From Pedobacter sp. ISL-64 (GTDB taxonomy: Bacteria > Bacteroidota > Bacteroidia > Sphingobacteriales > Sphingobacteriaceae), in contig NZ_JAGGPU010000023.1 in the NCBI RefSeq assembly GCF_018613605.1, positions 62,001-126,000 on the forward strand: a stretch of DNA of 64,000 bases, read 5' to 3'. Below are positions 17,135 to 26,191 of the stretch, one piece after another. Position numbers and translations under genes: made by a program. The first letter of the stretch is position 1. Every line of letters starts with the position of its first letter. The notes beneath the pieces were generated by a model. The model worked only from the letters and a program-made list of their open reading frames with translations, had not been told where the DNA came from and made no database searches.

Positions 17135-17935
17135 ATGAAAATGATATTCGACCTCTTCAAAAGCGCAAGTGGGGAACATCCCGATGATGTGAAGGGAATC
17201 AGGCACGCATTACTACAGTTTGTAAAACAGGAGTTACAAAAAGCGGAGGGCGGAGAAGGCGCAAACATCAAAGGTTTGGGTATTTTTATCCACTGCAGCC
17301 CTGCAGCGCACCATGTGTATGAAGCTGCCGTGTTTACCGAGGATCCCGAACAATTAAAAAACGAGATACAACGCATCAGTGATGACTATTCCCTGGATCT
17401 GCCCTCAGGCTGGTCACTCACAGTTGCTTTCGATGAAGCCTTTCCTGACGACGCGGTTCAAATGCAAAATCTGCCGATAGCACTGTTGGTCAAAACCAAA
17501 ACCCATTTTGTTAAGCAACAGGCTAAAGCCTACCTAAAAGCACTTAGCGGCAAGACTTTACAGCCAATCTACGAAATAACTTCAATGGGTGGAAAATACA
17601 ATATCGGCAGAGATGAAAAGGCACAGTCTGATGAAGGTTTTTTCCGCACCAACCACATTGCATTTCCATCAGAAAGTGATGATGAACGAAATAAGTACAT
17701 CAGCCGGCAGCATGCGCATATCGAATGGGATACAAGCATAGCCAAATTTGTAATCTTCGCAGATGAAGGTGGAATACCTCCCCGCAATAAGGTCAAACTA
17801 CGTTCAGCACTTACCGAAAAGACGGTAAAACTCCATGCCACCCAGATCGGGCAGGAATTAGCCGAGGGAGATCAGATTATCTTAGGCGAATCGGTCGTAT
17901 TGGAGTTTAGCTTTAAGCCGCAGCATCATGAGTAA
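17135..17935 (+). CDS. FHA-domain protein
   Basis: A 266-residue cytoplasmic protein. The N-terminal alpha/beta domain (~1-115, with VYEAAVFTEDPEQLKNEIQR and SGWSLTVAFDEAFPDD) is unrecognised. A canonical FHA domain follows (~145-262): GGKYNIGRD with the phosphothreonine-binding arginine near 158, S189-R-Q-H192 in YISRQHAHIEWD, and a C-terminal strand ESVVLEFSF. FHA domains read phosphothreonine, so this is the obvious reader for the clustered kinases. The gene overlaps the second kinase by 8 nt (17928-17935), indicating translational coupling; a 129-bp gap separates it from the SEDS-PBP gene. Overall N-domain-plus-FHA architecture is like the 10422-11375 protein. Confidence 0.85.
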   Translation: MKMIFDLFKSASGEHPDDVKGIRHALLQFVKQELQKAEGGEGANIKGLGIFIHCSPAAHHVYEAAVFTEDPEQLKNEIQRISDDYSLDLPSGWSLTVAFDEAFPDDAVQMQNLPIALLVKTKTHFVKQQAKAYLKALSGKTLQPIYEITSMGGKYNIGRDEKAQSDEGFFRTNHIAFPSESDDERNKYISRQHAHIEWDTSIAKFVIFADEGGIPPRNKVKLRSALTEKTVKLHATQIGQELAEGDQIILGESVVLEFSFKPQHHE

Positions 17936-19316
17936 AATTTTTACAATTGCAGAAGGGCTACAAAACCTCGGCGCATTAAAAACCGGTGGGCAGGGATCTG
18001 TTTACAAGGGGATGCGCATGGGGCCGGTTTATTCTGCCATCAAACTTATTCCTACACCAATCTACGTGGAGGATGAAAGCGATAAAAACTACCGGAATTT
18101 TCTCAATGAAGTGAATAAGCTGCAGCAGGTAAACATCCATTCCAGCCCGAATGTGGTGAAGATACTCAGTTCAGGGATTACCGATAGCGGGTCCTTTCCT
18201 TATATAGAAATGGAATACATCGAAGGTCCCGAACTCAGCGAACTGTTATTGCCTCCGCATCAAAAAGTTTTCACTGTTAAAGAACTGCTGAAAGTCGCTG
18301 AACAGCTGGCTGCTGCACTTGCACACTGTCATCAGTTTGGGGTCAAACATGGCGATGTTAAAAGCAATAATGTAAAGTACAATACGCAGACCGCCAATTA
18401 CGTGCTCTTGGATTTTGGCTTGGCCATTATGAGTGAAGAGCAGCGCAGAACAAGCATTCGGCATGCCGGGGCAGTAGAATTTATGGCACCGGAACAGCAT
18501 GAGGGGAAAATGCTGTTACAGACGGACATTTATAGTTACGGTATCATCCTGTATGAACTCCTGGCCGGGCAGGTTCCTTTTCCACTCGAAGGAGGAGGCG
18601 ATACCGCCCGCAATACGGTTATGATATCACATCTTGAAAAGGAAATCCCAAATGCCATGTCGCTGCGTAAAAGCAATCTGGAAAATACGTTTCAGGACGA
18701 TATTCTGCATGCGGAAATGCAGGTACCCTACTGGTTGATTGAGCTGATCGGGCGATGCCTGCAAAAAAATCCAGATGAACGGTATGCCAATGGAATGGAA
18801 CTGCAGAAGGCAGTTACTGCCGGGCTATTGTCGGTACCACAAGACATCAGGCGCAGAGAAAATACTATACCCAACGAAGCCTTACATTATGCCGGCTTAT
18901 ATGGTGAGACACAAAAAAAGAACGAAAAGCTTGAAAAAGAGCTGGCCACATTAAAACCCCTGGCCCTGAAGGCCGGAATAAAATACAATACTTCGACCGG
19001 TGAATATCACCAGGAAAATTACATCCATGCGCCAAGAAAGGCTTTTTTAGGTTACGCTGCCGCCTGTGCCTTAGTTGTAGCCTTTGTAGCTTACAGCTTA
19101 GCTAAGACAGAAAACAATAATATTACGGCCATGCCGATAACCCCATACCGGTCACCATTTGAAATCGCAAATCAGCAATACAGGCAAGCGCTGCAAGAAG
19201 CGAGAGAAGACAGCATCCGGAAAGCAAAAATGCAATGGGCGCAGCAAGTAAAAGCAACCGAAAAAGCCAAGAAACAGAACGGTAAAAAGAAGAAGAAATT
19301 TCTGGGTATATTCTGA
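17928..19316 (+). CDS. Membrane-anchored Ser/Thr protein kinase, copy 2
   Basis: A 462-residue Hanks-type kinase, closely similar to copy 1 through the whole catalytic domain. Glycine loop TGGQGSVYKG (19-28), lysine K39 in SAIK, HGDVKSNN catalytic loop (141-148), DFG at 162-164 and MAPEQ are all kept, so it should be active. As in copy 1 the HRD arginine is glycine. The C-terminal part differs: a coiled-coil segment (YGETQKKNEKLEKELATLKP), a membrane helix (~371-391, LGYAAACALVVAFVAYSLA) and a ~70-residue tail that becomes strongly basic (KKQNGKKKKKFLGIF). No PASTA repeats. It ends the cluster; no strong terminator was seen before katG. Confidence 0.92.
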   Translation: MSKIFTIAEGLQNLGALKTGGQGSVYKGMRMGPVYSAIKLIPTPIYVEDESDKNYRNFLNEVNKLQQVNIHSSPNVVKILSSGITDSGSFPYIEMEYIEGPELSELLLPPHQKVFTVKELLKVAEQLAAALAHCHQFGVKHGDVKSNNVKYNTQTANYVLLDFGLAIMSEEQRRTSIRHAGAVEFMAPEQHEGKMLLQTDIYSYGIILYELLAGQVPFPLEGGGDTARNTVMISHLEKEIPNAMSLRKSNLENTFQDDILHAEMQVPYWLIELIGRCLQKNPDERYANGMELQKAVTAGLLSVPQDIRRRENTIPNEALHYAGLYGETQKKNEKLEKELATLKPLALKAGIKYNTSTGEYHQENYIHAPRKAFLGYAAACALVVAFVAYSLAKTENNNITAMPITPYRSPFEIANQQYRQALQEAREDSIRKAKMQWAQQVKATEKAKKQNGKKKKKFLGIF

Positions 19317-19489
19317 GAAAGCCAGTTACATCATACCTTCCGAAATTTAAATACTTAATGTGGCCTTTTATTTTAAGGAAGGATTAACATAAGGTTAAAT
19401 TTTAATGATCTAAGCCTTGGCATCCTCCTAAATTGCTGATATAGCATAGTAATAGATTCTAACTATTCCATTATAGAATTAAATGATTG

Positions 19490-19509
19490 TGATTAGTTCT
19501 TTCAATTCT
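19490..19509. repeat. 20-bp direct repeat, right copy
   Basis: Identical to 8660-8679 (TGATTAGTTCTTTCAATTCT), same orientation, 174 bp after the second kinase and 63 bp before katG. Confidence 0.6.
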
Positions 19510-19571
19510 CTAAATTTATAATAATCTGGTTAAGCTTTAATAAGGAATTAGATTATACTAACAAAAAATAT

Positions 19572-21848
19572 ATGGAAAAAGAATCGAACGATATCAGCAA
19601 GTGCCCGTTTCATAATGGCAGCATGAAAAGTAATGTAGGTGGTGGCGGTACCCGAAATGGCGACTGGTGGCCAAAGCAGTTAAAGTTGGGTATTTTACGT
19701 CAGCATTCTAACTTATCCAACCCAATGGACGGCGAATTTAGTTATGCCGAAGCTTTTAAAAGTTTAGACTTAGCCGCATTAAAGGCAGATCTTCATGCAC
19801 TGATGACCGATTCGCAAGATTGGTGGCCGGCAGATTTTGGTCACTATGGAGGTTTATTTATCCGTATGGCATGGCACAGTGCCGGAACCTACAGGGTGGG
19901 CGATGGCCGTGGTGGTGCTGGTGCCGGATTACAACGTTTTGCACCGCTGAACAGCTGGCCGGATAATGTGAGCCTTGATAAAGCCCGCAGATTACTTTGG
20001 CCGATTAAACAAAAATACGGGAGCAAAATTTCGTGGGCAGATTTAATGATCTTAACCGGTAATATTGCCTTAGAATCGATGGGCTTTAAAACCTTTGGTT
20101 TTGCAGGTGGGCGTGAGGACGTTTGGGAAGCAGATGAATCGGTATATTGGGGTTCGGAAACAACCTGGCTGGGTGGCGATCTCCGTTATGCACACGGTTC
20201 AGATGGCGCACATAAAGCACATGGGGTAGTGGTTACGGATGACGATGCCGATGGAGATGTTCACTCACGTAATTTAGAAAAACCACTTGCCGCTGTGCAA
20301 ATGGGATTAATATATGTAAACCCTGAGGGGCCGGATGGAAATCCAGACCCAATTCTTGCAGCGAAAGATATCCGCGATACGTTTGGCCGCATGGCGATGG
20401 ATGATGAAGAAACGGTCGCATTAATTGCTGGTGGGCACACTTTTGGTAAAACCCATGGTGCTGCTTCAGCAGATCACGTGGGCAAAGAGCCTGAAGCTGC
20501 GGGAATCGAAAGCCAGGGCTTAGGATGGAACAATAGTTACGCTTCTGGCAAAGGTGCTGATGCCATTACGAGCGGATTAGAAGTAACCTGGACCACAACA
20601 CCTACACAATGGAGCAATAATTTTTTCGAAAACCTGTTTGGATTTGAATGGGAGTTATCGAAAAGCCCTGCCGGTGCACATCAATGGAAAGCTGTAAATG
20701 CAGCCGCCATTATTCCTGATGCATTTGACGGATCGAAAAAACATCTGCCAACGATGCTTACCACCGATCTTTCTTTAAGGTTCGATCCGGTTTATGAAAA
20801 AATATCAAGACGTTTCTTAGAAAATCCAGATCAGTTTGCTGATGCATTTGCCAGGGCATGGTTTAAATTAACCCATCGCGATATGGGGCCTTTGGCACGT
20901 TACTTAGGGCCAGATGTACCACAAGAAGAATTGCTTTGGCAAGATCCAATACCTGCGGTTAACCATGCATTGATTAACGAAAGTGATATCGCAACATTAA
21001 AAGCAAAAGTATTGGCTTCAGGATTGAGTGTGGCCGAATTGGTATCTACCACCTGGGCTTCGGCTTCTACTTTCCGCGGTTCTGATAAACGTGGTGGTGC
21101 CAATGGTGCACGGATCCGTTTGGCTCCTCAAAAAGATTGGGCAGTTAACAATCCTTCACAATTGCAGAAAGTATTGGGCGTATTAGCGAATATTCAAAAT
21201 GAATTTAATGCAGCACAGATTGATGGTAAAAAAGTTTCACTGGCCGATTTAATTGTATTGGCAGGTGCTGCTGCGGTAGAAAAAGCTGCTGCTGATGCCG
21301 GGCATTCAGTTACAGTGCCTTTTGCACCGGGGAGAATGGACGCTTCGCAAGAGCAAACCGATGTGGAATCTTTTGGTTATTTAGAGCCAGCTGCTGATGG
21401 TTTCCGTAACTACCGTAATTCAAAATCTCCTGTTCCTACAGAAGAATTCCTGATTGATAAAGCCCAGTTGCTTACTTTAACAGCACCTGAATTGACGGTG
21501 TTGGTAGGTGGTTTACGTGCGTTGGATACAAATTTTGATGGTTCGAAAAATGGTGTCTTAACCGAAAAACCCGGCCAGTTAACTAACGACTTTTTTGTAA
21601 ACCTACTGGATATGGAAACCGCATGGAAAGCTGTTGCAGAAGATAAAGAACTCTATATCGGAAGCAGCCGTTCAACTGGTCAGCCAAAATGGACCGCAAC
21701 CCGTGCAGATCTTGTATTTGGTTCTAATGCAGAGCTTAGGGCAATTGCAGAGGTATACGCAAGTACAGATGCACAAGGCAAATTTGTAAAAGACTTTGTG
21801 GCCACCTGGAATAAAGTAATGAATTTAGACCGTTTTGATTTAAATTAA
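19572..21848 (+). CDS. katG: Bifunctional catalase-peroxidase
   Basis: A 758-residue haem enzyme that destroys hydrogen peroxide by catalase and peroxidase reactions. The N-terminal catalytic half has the distal triad R98, W101, H102 in RMAWHSAGTYR and the proximal haem ligand H289 in GGHTFGKTHG. The Trp-Tyr-Met cofactor residues are available (W101, the tyrosine of LIYVNPEGPDGNPDP, the methionine of RMAMDDEET). The C-terminal half is the usual degenerate duplicated peroxidase domain. There is no signal peptide, so it is cytoplasmic. Length matches the family. Base composition resembles the later Pedobacter-like genes rather than the preceding cluster. No OxyR or Fur gene is adjacent. Confidence 0.97.
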   Translation: MEKESNDISKCPFHNGSMKSNVGGGGTRNGDWWPKQLKLGILRQHSNLSNPMDGEFSYAEAFKSLDLAALKADLHALMTDSQDWWPADFGHYGGLFIRMAWHSAGTYRVGDGRGGAGAGLQRFAPLNSWPDNVSLDKARRLLWPIKQKYGSKISWADLMILTGNIALESMGFKTFGFAGGREDVWEADESVYWGSETTWLGGDLRYAHGSDGAHKAHGVVVTDDDADGDVHSRNLEKPLAAVQMGLIYVNPEGPDGNPDPILAAKDIRDTFGRMAMDDEETVALIAGGHTFGKTHGAASADHVGKEPEAAGIESQGLGWNNSYASGKGADAITSGLEVTWTTTPTQWSNNFFENLFGFEWELSKSPAGAHQWKAVNAAAIIPDAFDGSKKHLPTMLTTDLSLRFDPVYEKISRRFLENPDQFADAFARAWFKLTHRDMGPLARYLGPDVPQEELLWQDPIPAVNHALINESDIATLKAKVLASGLSVAELVSTTWASASTFRGSDKRGGANGARIRLAPQKDWAVNNPSQLQKVLGVLANIQNEFNAAQIDGKKVSLADLIVLAGAAAVEKAAADAGHSVTVPFAPGRMDASQEQTDVESFGYLEPAADGFRNYRNSKSPVPTEEFLIDKAQLLTLTAPELTVLVGGLRALDTNFDGSKNGVLTEKPGQLTNDFFVNLLDMETAWKAVAEDKELYIGSSRSTGQPKWTATRADLVFGSNAELRAIAEVYASTDAQGKFVKDFVATWNKVMNLDRFDLN

Positions 21849-21929
21849 TCCCAAAGGTGTCATAGGTTGATAAAGAGACTGTATCAAAACAACAAATTCA
21901 GAAATAGTAAAAGAATTAAATTAGGCGGT

Positions 21930-22159
21930 GTCGTCATGCTCAGCTTGACTGGGCATCTTAATGCTTTGGTAGGGACTTATTTTTTGCCTTTCTATCGCAT
22001 TAAGATTCCCGTTTTCACGGGAATGACGACCTTTCAAAATATTATTTTGCCAAAAATCTCCAAAATCAATTCTGATACAGCCTCTTTTCTGAACGGGTCG
22101 TCACCCTGAATTCATTTCAGGGTCCTAATAGCAGGAAAGATGCTGAAATAAATTCAGCA
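21930..22159 (+). repeat. Cluster of dispersed palindromic repeats downstream of katG
   Basis: Three short hairpin units. One at ~21930-21961 reads GTCGTCATGCTCAG, a short loop and CTGGGCATC. One at 22096-22128 has arms ACCCTGAA (22103-22110) and TTCAGGGT (22116-22123). One at 22141-22159 has arms TGCTGAA and TTCAGCA. Related units occur at 52360-52378 and 52418-52450. The shared pattern is roughly GTCGTCA..CTGAA(N5)TTCAGG.TC.TA. Confidence 0.6.
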
Positions 22160-22357
22160 TGGCGATTGTGTGAGGTAAATCGACTGTAAAACACTCACTA
22201 TGATTCAAATATTAATTCTAAATAACTTGTTTTATTAAAACTTAGGTTAAAAGATTTTTTTATTTCTTAAAACAATTCTCAAACTTATTTGTCTTTTAAT
22301 TTCATTAGTTTGTTTGGTTTAGTTTTATTGGTGGATGCGGATAAGACAAAATAATTG

Positions 22358-22377
22358 GCCTCATAGCAATATGGGGC
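22358..22377 (+). terminator. Orphan terminator-like hairpin
   Basis: Stem GCCTCAT (22358-22364) / ATGGGGC (22371-22377), one G-T wobble, 6-nt loop, followed by TTTCTTGTTT. It lies 510 bp past katG with no gene between, so it may belong to an unannotated transcript or mark the true end of the katG transcript. The rest of 21849-22965 contains no supportable gene. Confidence 0.4.
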
Positions 22378-22691
22378 TTTCTTGTTTATATACGGCAAGG
22401 CCCAAACACAACATTGGCGATAGCAATGCTGATCAATGTTACTTATAAGAAACCTGATGTGCTTTCTCTTGAAAAAAACTTAATTTTTTTATCAAATTCT
22501 TAAAAATACACTTAAGTAGGTGAGGCATAGTGAATTTAGACTGAGCCATTTTTTGATTTGCCTGAAATACTTATTCAAAAATTTTTGCGCTTGTAAAAGT
22601 AATCATACTGTAATCGGATTTATACGATAGTGTACTTCTAATGATCAAAATAATATTCTTGATTTTGTGATAAAATATTTAATATTGAATT

Positions 22692-22707
22692 GATAAATCG
22701 ATTTATC
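22692..22707. promoter_or_regulatory. 16-bp perfect palindrome upstream of susC, candidate operator
   Basis: GATAAATCGATTTATC is a perfect palindrome; ATCGAT repeats again at 22705-22710. It lies about 260 bp upstream of the SusC start, in a spacer otherwise without genes. The length and CG centre suit a LacI- or TetR-like dimer. Function is inferred from position. Confidence 0.4.
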
Positions 22708-22965
22708 GATAACCGAATATGATGATGAGCTTAGGAATATTTGCTACCTGTGGTGCAGTATATGTCTGTGTAGTTTATTTGTGTGTAGTTTTTAACCCGT
22801 TTAAAAATACGATCTCCCATCACACAATTGCTTTTAACTCAAAGCCTTCTGACTAAAGATGATGATTTGCCGTCAATTATTTTTTATTGAATAATTGATA
22901 AAACGTTTTAGCTGCTAGCAGTTGAATTATATATTGTTAACTAATCATTTACTAAACCTAAACCA

Positions 22966-25900
22966 ATGAAAATCAATCTACTAAAGATTTCAGGGCTTTC
23001 TGTGCTTTTTTTGCTCAATAGTCCTGCTTTTTCGATGAATCCGGTTGCTGAAAAATCCGAGGGGTTTTCTGAGCTAAATATGCCTTTAGTGCATATCCAA
23101 AACCGAAAAGTAATTACAGGGACCGTATTAGACGAAAAAAACATGCCTATTCCAGGAGTTGGCATCAAAAACATTTCGTCAGGTAAAACTGCTGTAACTG
23201 ATGAAGCTGGTAAATTCAGCATTGAGGCCAACACAAACGATGTGATCCGTTTTTCTTATGTGGGCTATCAAAACAAAGATATAACAGTAGGCAATGAAGC
23301 TAACATTAGCGTTAAAATGGCACCTGCCGAAGCCAATAAGTTAGATGAAGTAGTGGTAATTGGTTATGGATCGGTGAAAAAAACAGATCTTACGGGTTCT
23401 GTTGGTGTGGTCAAAGCTAGCGAACTTCAGGAACGTCCGTCTTCATCGCTAAACCAGGCACTAGCTGGCCGTATTTCTGGCGTACAGGTAAACACAAACT
23501 CGGGTAGACCCGGCGGGCAGACCAATATCAAAATCCGTGGATTTAGTTCAATCAACACAAGCAACAATCCACTTTATGTGGTAGATGGTGTGGCTTTGCC
23601 AGTGGGCTCGCAAACACAGAACAGCAACGCTATCGATTACATTAACCCAAGCGATATCGCTTCAGTAGAGGTGTTAAAGGATGCTTCTTCAACGGCCATA
23701 TACGGTGCCAGGGGTGCAAATGGGGTAATTTTAATCACCACCAAAAAAGGAACAGCAAATGCCCAACGCATTACCTATGATGCAGATTTTGGTATAAATA
23801 CATTGGCGGCACACCATGTTAAGATGCTCGATGCCTTCGAGTACGTTAAAGTGCAGGATCTGGCTTATGAGAATATTAAAGTTTACGATCCGGTAGGTTG
23901 GGCAGCAGGAAGTTACGCATCCACACCCGTTCCAAAAGCGGCCAGAATTGCCCTACCGCAATTTTTCGATGGCAATGGAAATCCATTATATAATACCGAT
24001 TGGTTAAAAGAATCTACACAGAACAAACTTTCGCAAAATCACCAGTTGGGTTTTACAGGTGGAAACGAAAATAGTACTTACGGTGTTTTTGCAGGCTACC
24101 GCGATGACCAGGGACTTTTACTGAACTCTTATTTAAAACGATATTCGGGCAGGTTTAATTTCGATAGTAAAATTAAACCATGGTTAAAGGTAGGCGGTAA
24201 TTTGAGCTACAATAACCAAAATGAAAACATTGTTGATCAGGGAACTGGCGGCTTAAATTCGGTCCGTATGATTACAGAAGCATTCCCTTTTCTACCGATT
24301 AAACTGGCAGATGGTAAGTGGGGTGATAATAAACTGATTCCATGGGCAGAAGGAGGCTCCAATCCGGTGCACATCTTAACTGATCAAAAATATGGAATGG
24401 TTACCCAAACTGCTTTGGGGAGTATTTACTCTACCATTAGCTTTAGCAAAGATTTAGAGTTCCGTACCCAGTTAGGGGCCAATATTGTGAGCCGTAATAT
24501 TAACGAGTACAATGCCAAACAATTATACGGTATCTCTGATGGCCAGAATGGAACGGCAAATGTAACCGATGATCGGGAAACCTTCTGGTCACTGGAAAAT
24601 TATTTAACCTATAATAAACGTTTTGCCGAATCGCATGCCATTAATGCGTTATTGGGTATCTCCTGGCAGGCTACCAGCTTTTTTAGCAATACCAGCCATG
24701 CCGAGAATTTTGTAACCGATTTTTACGGAAACAATAACATGGGCTCTGGAAGTAAATCGATTACGGTTGGCTCTAGCCGTAACAGATCGGCTTTTAACTC
24801 TTATTTTGGAAGGTTAAACTATGCTTTTAAAGATAAATACCTGGTTACATTTACGGGTAGGGTAGATGGATCATCCAAATTCGGAGAGAACCATAAGTTT
24901 GCCTTTTTTCCTTCGGCGGCATTGGCCTGGAAAGCTTCAGACGAAGATTTTCTTAAAGGAAACAAAACCATCTCTAACTTAAAACTAAGAACCAGTTATG
25001 GTTTAAGTGGTAACTCGGAGCTCCCTGCGTATCAGTCGCTCGCCACATTGGTTAATAACTCAGCTATTATTAATGATAGTAAGGTAACCGGTATTGGCAT
25101 CGGCAGGTTGGCCAATCCGGATCTGGTTTGGGAAAAAACAGCACAGGTTGATGCGGGTTTAGAATTAGGCTTGTTTAACAACCGCATTAATTTGGAGGCC
25201 GATCTTTATTATAGAAAAACAACCGATATGTTATTGGACGCCCCGGTTCCACGTACTACGGGGTACTCGGTGATCAGAAAAAATATCGGGTCTATGCAGA
25301 ACAAAGGTTTAGATTTAGGGATTAATACGGTAAACGTACAAACCGACGATTTTACCTGGAAAACCAGCTTCAATATCTCACTTAACCGTAACAAGGTACT
25401 TTCTTTGGCTACTCCTGATGATATTTTTGGTGTGGGTAACCCAAATTTTACTAATCAGACTGGTATTATCAGGGTAGGTGAGCCTGTGGGTTCATTCTGG
25501 GGGCTTGTACGTTTAGGAACCTGGAGCGAGGCCGAAAGGGCAGAAGCAGCCAAATATGTAAGTTACCGGGGTGGTAAAACTTTGCTTCCTGGAGATATTA
25601 AATATTTAGATGTAAACGGCGATCATGCCATTACAGATGCCGACCGTCAGATTATTGGTAACGGAACGCCGAAAGGCTGGGGGTCGTTTGGTAACTCATT
25701 CCGCTATAAAAACTTAGAGCTGATTGTAGAACTTCAATATTCTTATGGAAATGATGTGTTGAATATGACCCATCACTCGGGTGAAGACAGACAGGTACAG
25801 GCCAATAGCTTTGCCAGCGTATTGAATGCGTGGACTCCTCAGAATCAAAATACACCGATCGCTGCAATCAGGGATCAATCTGCCGGATATGTTACCAACG

Positions 25901-26166
25901 TGGATACCCATTGGTTAGAAGACGGTTCTTTCATCCGTGGAAAAAACCTTTTACTAGGTTATACTTTTGATAAAACACTTGTCGAAAAATTACGCTTAAG
26001 CAAACTTCGTGTTTATGCATCTGTTCAAAATTTCTTCCTGGCAACCAAGTATACAGGTAACGACCCTGAGGTAACTACCTATGGAAATGCATTTGCACAG
26101 GGTCAAACATTTTTCGATTATCCAAAGCCAACTACATTCATGGTAGGTTTAAACATTGGATTATAA
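22966..26166 (+). CDS. SusC/RagA-type TonB-dependent outer-membrane receptor
   Basis: A 1066-residue TonB-dependent transporter for a glycan or other nutrient. Order: signal peptide (LSVLFLLNSPAFS), carboxypeptidase-regulatory-like domain (~45-120: ITGTVLDEKNMPIPGVGIKN), TonB box/plug start (LDEVVVIGYGSVKKTDLTGS), plug with IRGFSSINTSNNPLYVVDGV and STAIYGARGANGVILITTK, then a beta barrel ending in aromatic residues. It has no STN domain, so regulation by an anti-sigma/ECF pair is not expected. The SusD partner starts 25 bp downstream. No glycanase is encoded next to the pair, so the substrate cannot be read from context. Confidence 0.93.
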   Translation: MKINLLKISGLSVLFLLNSPAFSMNPVAEKSEGFSELNMPLVHIQNRKVITGTVLDEKNMPIPGVGIKNISSGKTAVTDEAGKFSIEANTNDVIRFSYVGYQNKDITVGNEANISVKMAPAEANKLDEVVVIGYGSVKKTDLTGSVGVVKASELQERPSSSLNQALAGRISGVQVNTNSGRPGGQTNIKIRGFSSINTSNNPLYVVDGVALPVGSQTQNSNAIDYINPSDIASVEVLKDASSTAIYGARGANGVILITTKKGTANAQRITYDADFGINTLAAHHVKMLDAFEYVKVQDLAYENIKVYDPVGWAAGSYASTPVPKAARIALPQFFDGNGNPLYNTDWLKESTQNKLSQNHQLGFTGGNENSTYGVFAGYRDDQGLLLNSYLKRYSGRFNFDSKIKPWLKVGGNLSYNNQNENIVDQGTGGLNSVRMITEAFPFLPIKLADGKWGDNKLIPWAEGGSNPVHILTDQKYGMVTQTALGSIYSTISFSKDLEFRTQLGANIVSRNINEYNAKQLYGISDGQNGTANVTDDRETFWSLENYLTYNKRFAESHAINALLGISWQATSFFSNTSHAENFVTDFYGNNNMGSGSKSITVGSSRNRSAFNSYFGRLNYAFKDKYLVTFTGRVDGSSKFGENHKFAFFPSAALAWKASDEDFLKGNKTISNLKLRTSYGLSGNSELPAYQSLATLVNNSAIINDSKVTGIGIGRLANPDLVWEKTAQVDAGLELGLFNNRINLEADLYYRKTTDMLLDAPVPRTTGYSVIRKNIGSMQNKGLDLGINTVNVQTDDFTWKTSFNISLNRNKVLSLATPDDIFGVGNPNFTNQTGIIRVGEPVGSFWGLVRLGTWSEAERAEAAKYVSYRGGKTLLPGDIKYLDVNGDHAITDADRQIIGNGTPKGWGSFGNSFRYKNLELIVELQYSYGNDVLNMTHHSGEDRQVQANSFASVLNAWTPQNQNTPIAAIRDQSAGYVTNVDTHWLEDGSFIRGKNLLLGYTFDKTLVEKLRLSKLRVYASVQNFFLATKYTGNDPEVTTYGNAFAQGQTFFDYPKPTTFMVGLNIGL

Positions 26167-26191
26167 CATTAACTAAAGAAAGGATATCAAC

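Noticed and set aside
21867..22109. 80-codon plus-strand frame after katG
   Set aside because: Its sequence is made largely of the dispersed hairpin repeats; no gene-like features.
22681..22710. Possible replication-origin-like or DnaA-box cluster near the palindrome
   Set aside because: No TTATCCACA-type boxes and no dnaA/dnaN neighbours; a transcription-factor site is the simpler reading.
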